Position numbers and translations under genes: made by a program
Assembly: GCA_021804455.1 (NCBI GenBank)
Contig: JAJZHT010000080.1
Coordinates: 1-6,165, forward strand
Direction: 5' to 3'
Origin: Pseudomonadota bacterium
GTDB taxonomy: Bacteria > Pseudomonadota > Alphaproteobacteria > Paracaedibacterales > CAIULA01
DNA: 6,165 nucleotides
The notes under the pieces: model-generated
Databases searched by the model: none
Seen by the model: the letters and a program-made list of their open reading frames with translations, nothing else
What the model was told of the DNA's origin: nothing
Shown here: in pieces, positions 4,930 to 6,165 of the stretch
How positions within the stretch are numbered: the first letter of the stretch is position 1
Layout: each line of letters opens with the position of its first letter

Positions 4930-6165
4930 ATGTTCTTTTGTAACAGTCAAAAGAAATCCTTTTTAAGGATTTATCAAAGTTTATTTTCTCTGCGTCTTTT
5001 GTCCCATGTTGTGGCTTTTACAATGATTCTGGGACTGTCTACCCTTTGGGCCTTTGATTATGGTCACCCAGAGTTTAGGGGATTAACCCCTTGTTCTTTA
5101 TTGGCTCCCCAGAAGATGCCTTTAATTAATTTTGAATCGGAAGGCACGATTAATCGCAATACTATTAGGATTTTGTCTTTAGATGGAGGTGGTATTCGAG
5201 GAATTATGGAAACTTTTTTCTTGGAACAAATTGAAAAATTAACAGGAAAACGCATTAGTGATATTTTTCATTTGATTGCAGGAACATCGGCGGGGGGAAT
5301 TATCGCGGCCGGACTAACGGTTCCGGATGATTCTGAAGAAAATCTTCTTCAAAATAAACCCAAATTTACGGCAGAGGATCTTACCAATTTATTTAAAGAT
5401 CATGCTAACAAAATTTTTCACAAAAATATTTATTCTCTTTGGGGGTTTTTAGGACCTCGCTATAACAGTGCTTCATGGGAAAACTTAGCGGTTGAAAAAT
5501 TCCAAACAGCAACCTTTAATCAATCTTTAATTGACACGCTTATTGTCTCGCATGATTTACATGGGAATAAACCCAAATTTTTCAAGAGTTGGAGCCAGAA
5601 AGAAACTTTTTATACAAAAGATGTGGTTTTAGCAACTTCGGCGGCCCCTACTTATTTTCAACCAAGAATTGTGACTTCTGTAAATACTCCCAATCCTAAA
5701 AGCTATTTTTTAAGTGATGGTGGGACATGCGCGAATAACCCCACAGCGTGCGCTTTGGTTGAAGCGAAAAAGTTGTATCCCACGATCCATAAATATGAAA
5801 TTGTTTCTTTAGGAACAGGCCAATACTCAGATCCCCTTTGTTATGATCAAATGAAGAATGCTGGTTTCGTAGGCTGGGGAATGAATATGCTAAACATTTC
5901 TATTGATGGTCCCTCAAACCTGATTCATCAAGAAATGCAGACACTTTATCCCAATTCTTATTTTCGATGGAATCCTGTAATCGACAAAGAACATGCTGCC
6001 ATGGACAATATTGCACCCCATAATATCGATTATCTTCTTCAAGTGGCGGATGATATGATTTCCAACAATCAACAGGCTTTTCACGATCTTGTTAAACGGC
6101 TTAAAAAACCTAAAGAAGATCTAATTCCCATTTATCAAACAAAAAGAAATAGCCTTCAATATCAA
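4930..6165 (+). CDS. Patatin-like phospholipase with N-terminal export signal (partial, 3' end outside window)
   Basis: This is an open frame of 412 codons with no stop before the window edge. Patatin-like lipases hydrolyse acyl esters of phospholipids or other lipids with a Ser-Asp dyad. The N-terminus is basic, followed by a hydrophobic stretch (about 23-41, LLSHVVAF to LSTLWA) and a plausible signal peptidase site after A41. The patatin domain begins near 79: oxyanion loop DGGGIRG (85-91), nucleophile S120 in GTSAG, ATSAAPTYF (235-243), catalytic D263 in SDGG with the following NNP, and SLGTG (293-297). All catalytic motifs are present. The exported form suggests action on periplasmic, outer-membrane or host lipids. 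Patatins are known effectors in intracellular bacteria such as Rickettsia and Legionella, but a role in host interaction here is inference. It is preceded by a CtrA-type box and a strong Shine-Dalgarno. The stretch 23-41 could instead be a membrane anchor. Confidence 0.92.
   Translation, partial: MFFCNSQKKSFLRIYQSLFSLRLLSHVVAFTMILGLSTLWAFDYGHPEFRGLTPCSLLAPQKMPLINFESEGTINRNTIRILSLDGGGIRGIMETFFLEQIEKLTGKRISDIFHLIAGTSAGGIIAAGLTVPDDSEENLLQNKPKFTAEDLTNLFKDHANKIFHKNIYSLWGFLGPRYNSASWENLAVEKFQTATFNQSLIDTLIVSHDLHGNKPKFFKSWSQKETFYTKDVVLATSAAPTYFQPRIVTSVNTPNPKSYFLSDGGTCANNPTACALVEAKKLYPTIHKYEIVSLGTGQYSDPLCYDQMKNAGFVGWGMNMLNISIDGPSNLIHQEMQTLYPNSYFRWNPVIDKEHAAMDNIAPHNIDYLLQVADDMISNNQQAFHDLVKRLKKPKEDLIPIYQTKRNSLQYQ

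Noticed and set aside
5083..5095. Lipobox (LTPC, residues 52-55) making the patatin a lipoprotein
   Set aside because: The cysteine is about 14 residues beyond the hydrophobic region, too far for lipoprotein signal cleavage.
4930..6165. CBASS-type (CapV) anti-phage phospholipase
   Set aside because: No cyclase or other defence genes nearby, and an export signal is inconsistent with a cytoplasmic effector.

Overview
The window looks like chromosomal DNA from an AT-rich alphaproteobacterium. The AccC N-terminus (STADADAMHVRLANES), its RRHQKVWEEAPSPG segment and the AccB EAMKVMNPI biotinylation site are the alphaproteobacterial forms of these proteins. Two perfect TTAA-N7-TTAA boxes match the CtrA binding motif of that class. 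Low GC, loose intergenic spacing and a secreted patatin-type lipase would suit a host-associated lineage such as Holosporales, but that placement is inference.

Layout: 1-554 has no supportable gene. It holds a weak hairpin followed by a strong GC-rich one, a CtrA-type box (227-241) and a candidate promoter before accB. 555-2399 is accB-accC, with the accB stop touching the accC start. 2400-2518 is a gap with a hairpin and a candidate promoter. 2519-4234 encodes an AsmA-family envelope protein. 4223-4798, on the minus strand, encodes a very short biotin protein ligase (BirA) whose 3' end overlaps asmA by 12 bp. 4799-4929 is a divergent intergenic region with a second CtrA-type box and a stem that could mask the next ribosome binding site. 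From 4930 to the window end, a patatin-like phospholipase with an N-terminal export signal is still open at the edge.

Together: AccB carries biotin, BirA attaches it, and AccC carboxylates it. With the carboxyltransferase (accA/accD, not in this window) they make malonyl-CoA for fatty acid synthesis. AsmA proteins act in envelope lipid and outer-membrane homeostasis, and the patatin hydrolyses acyl lipids, so most of the window concerns lipids or membranes. No complete new multi-gene system is visible. The most unusual points are the minimal BirA with an altered biotinyl-AMP loop, the paired CtrA-type boxes, the anti-Shine-Dalgarno repeats before the patatin gene, and a Tyr-to-Val change in a very conserved AccC motif.
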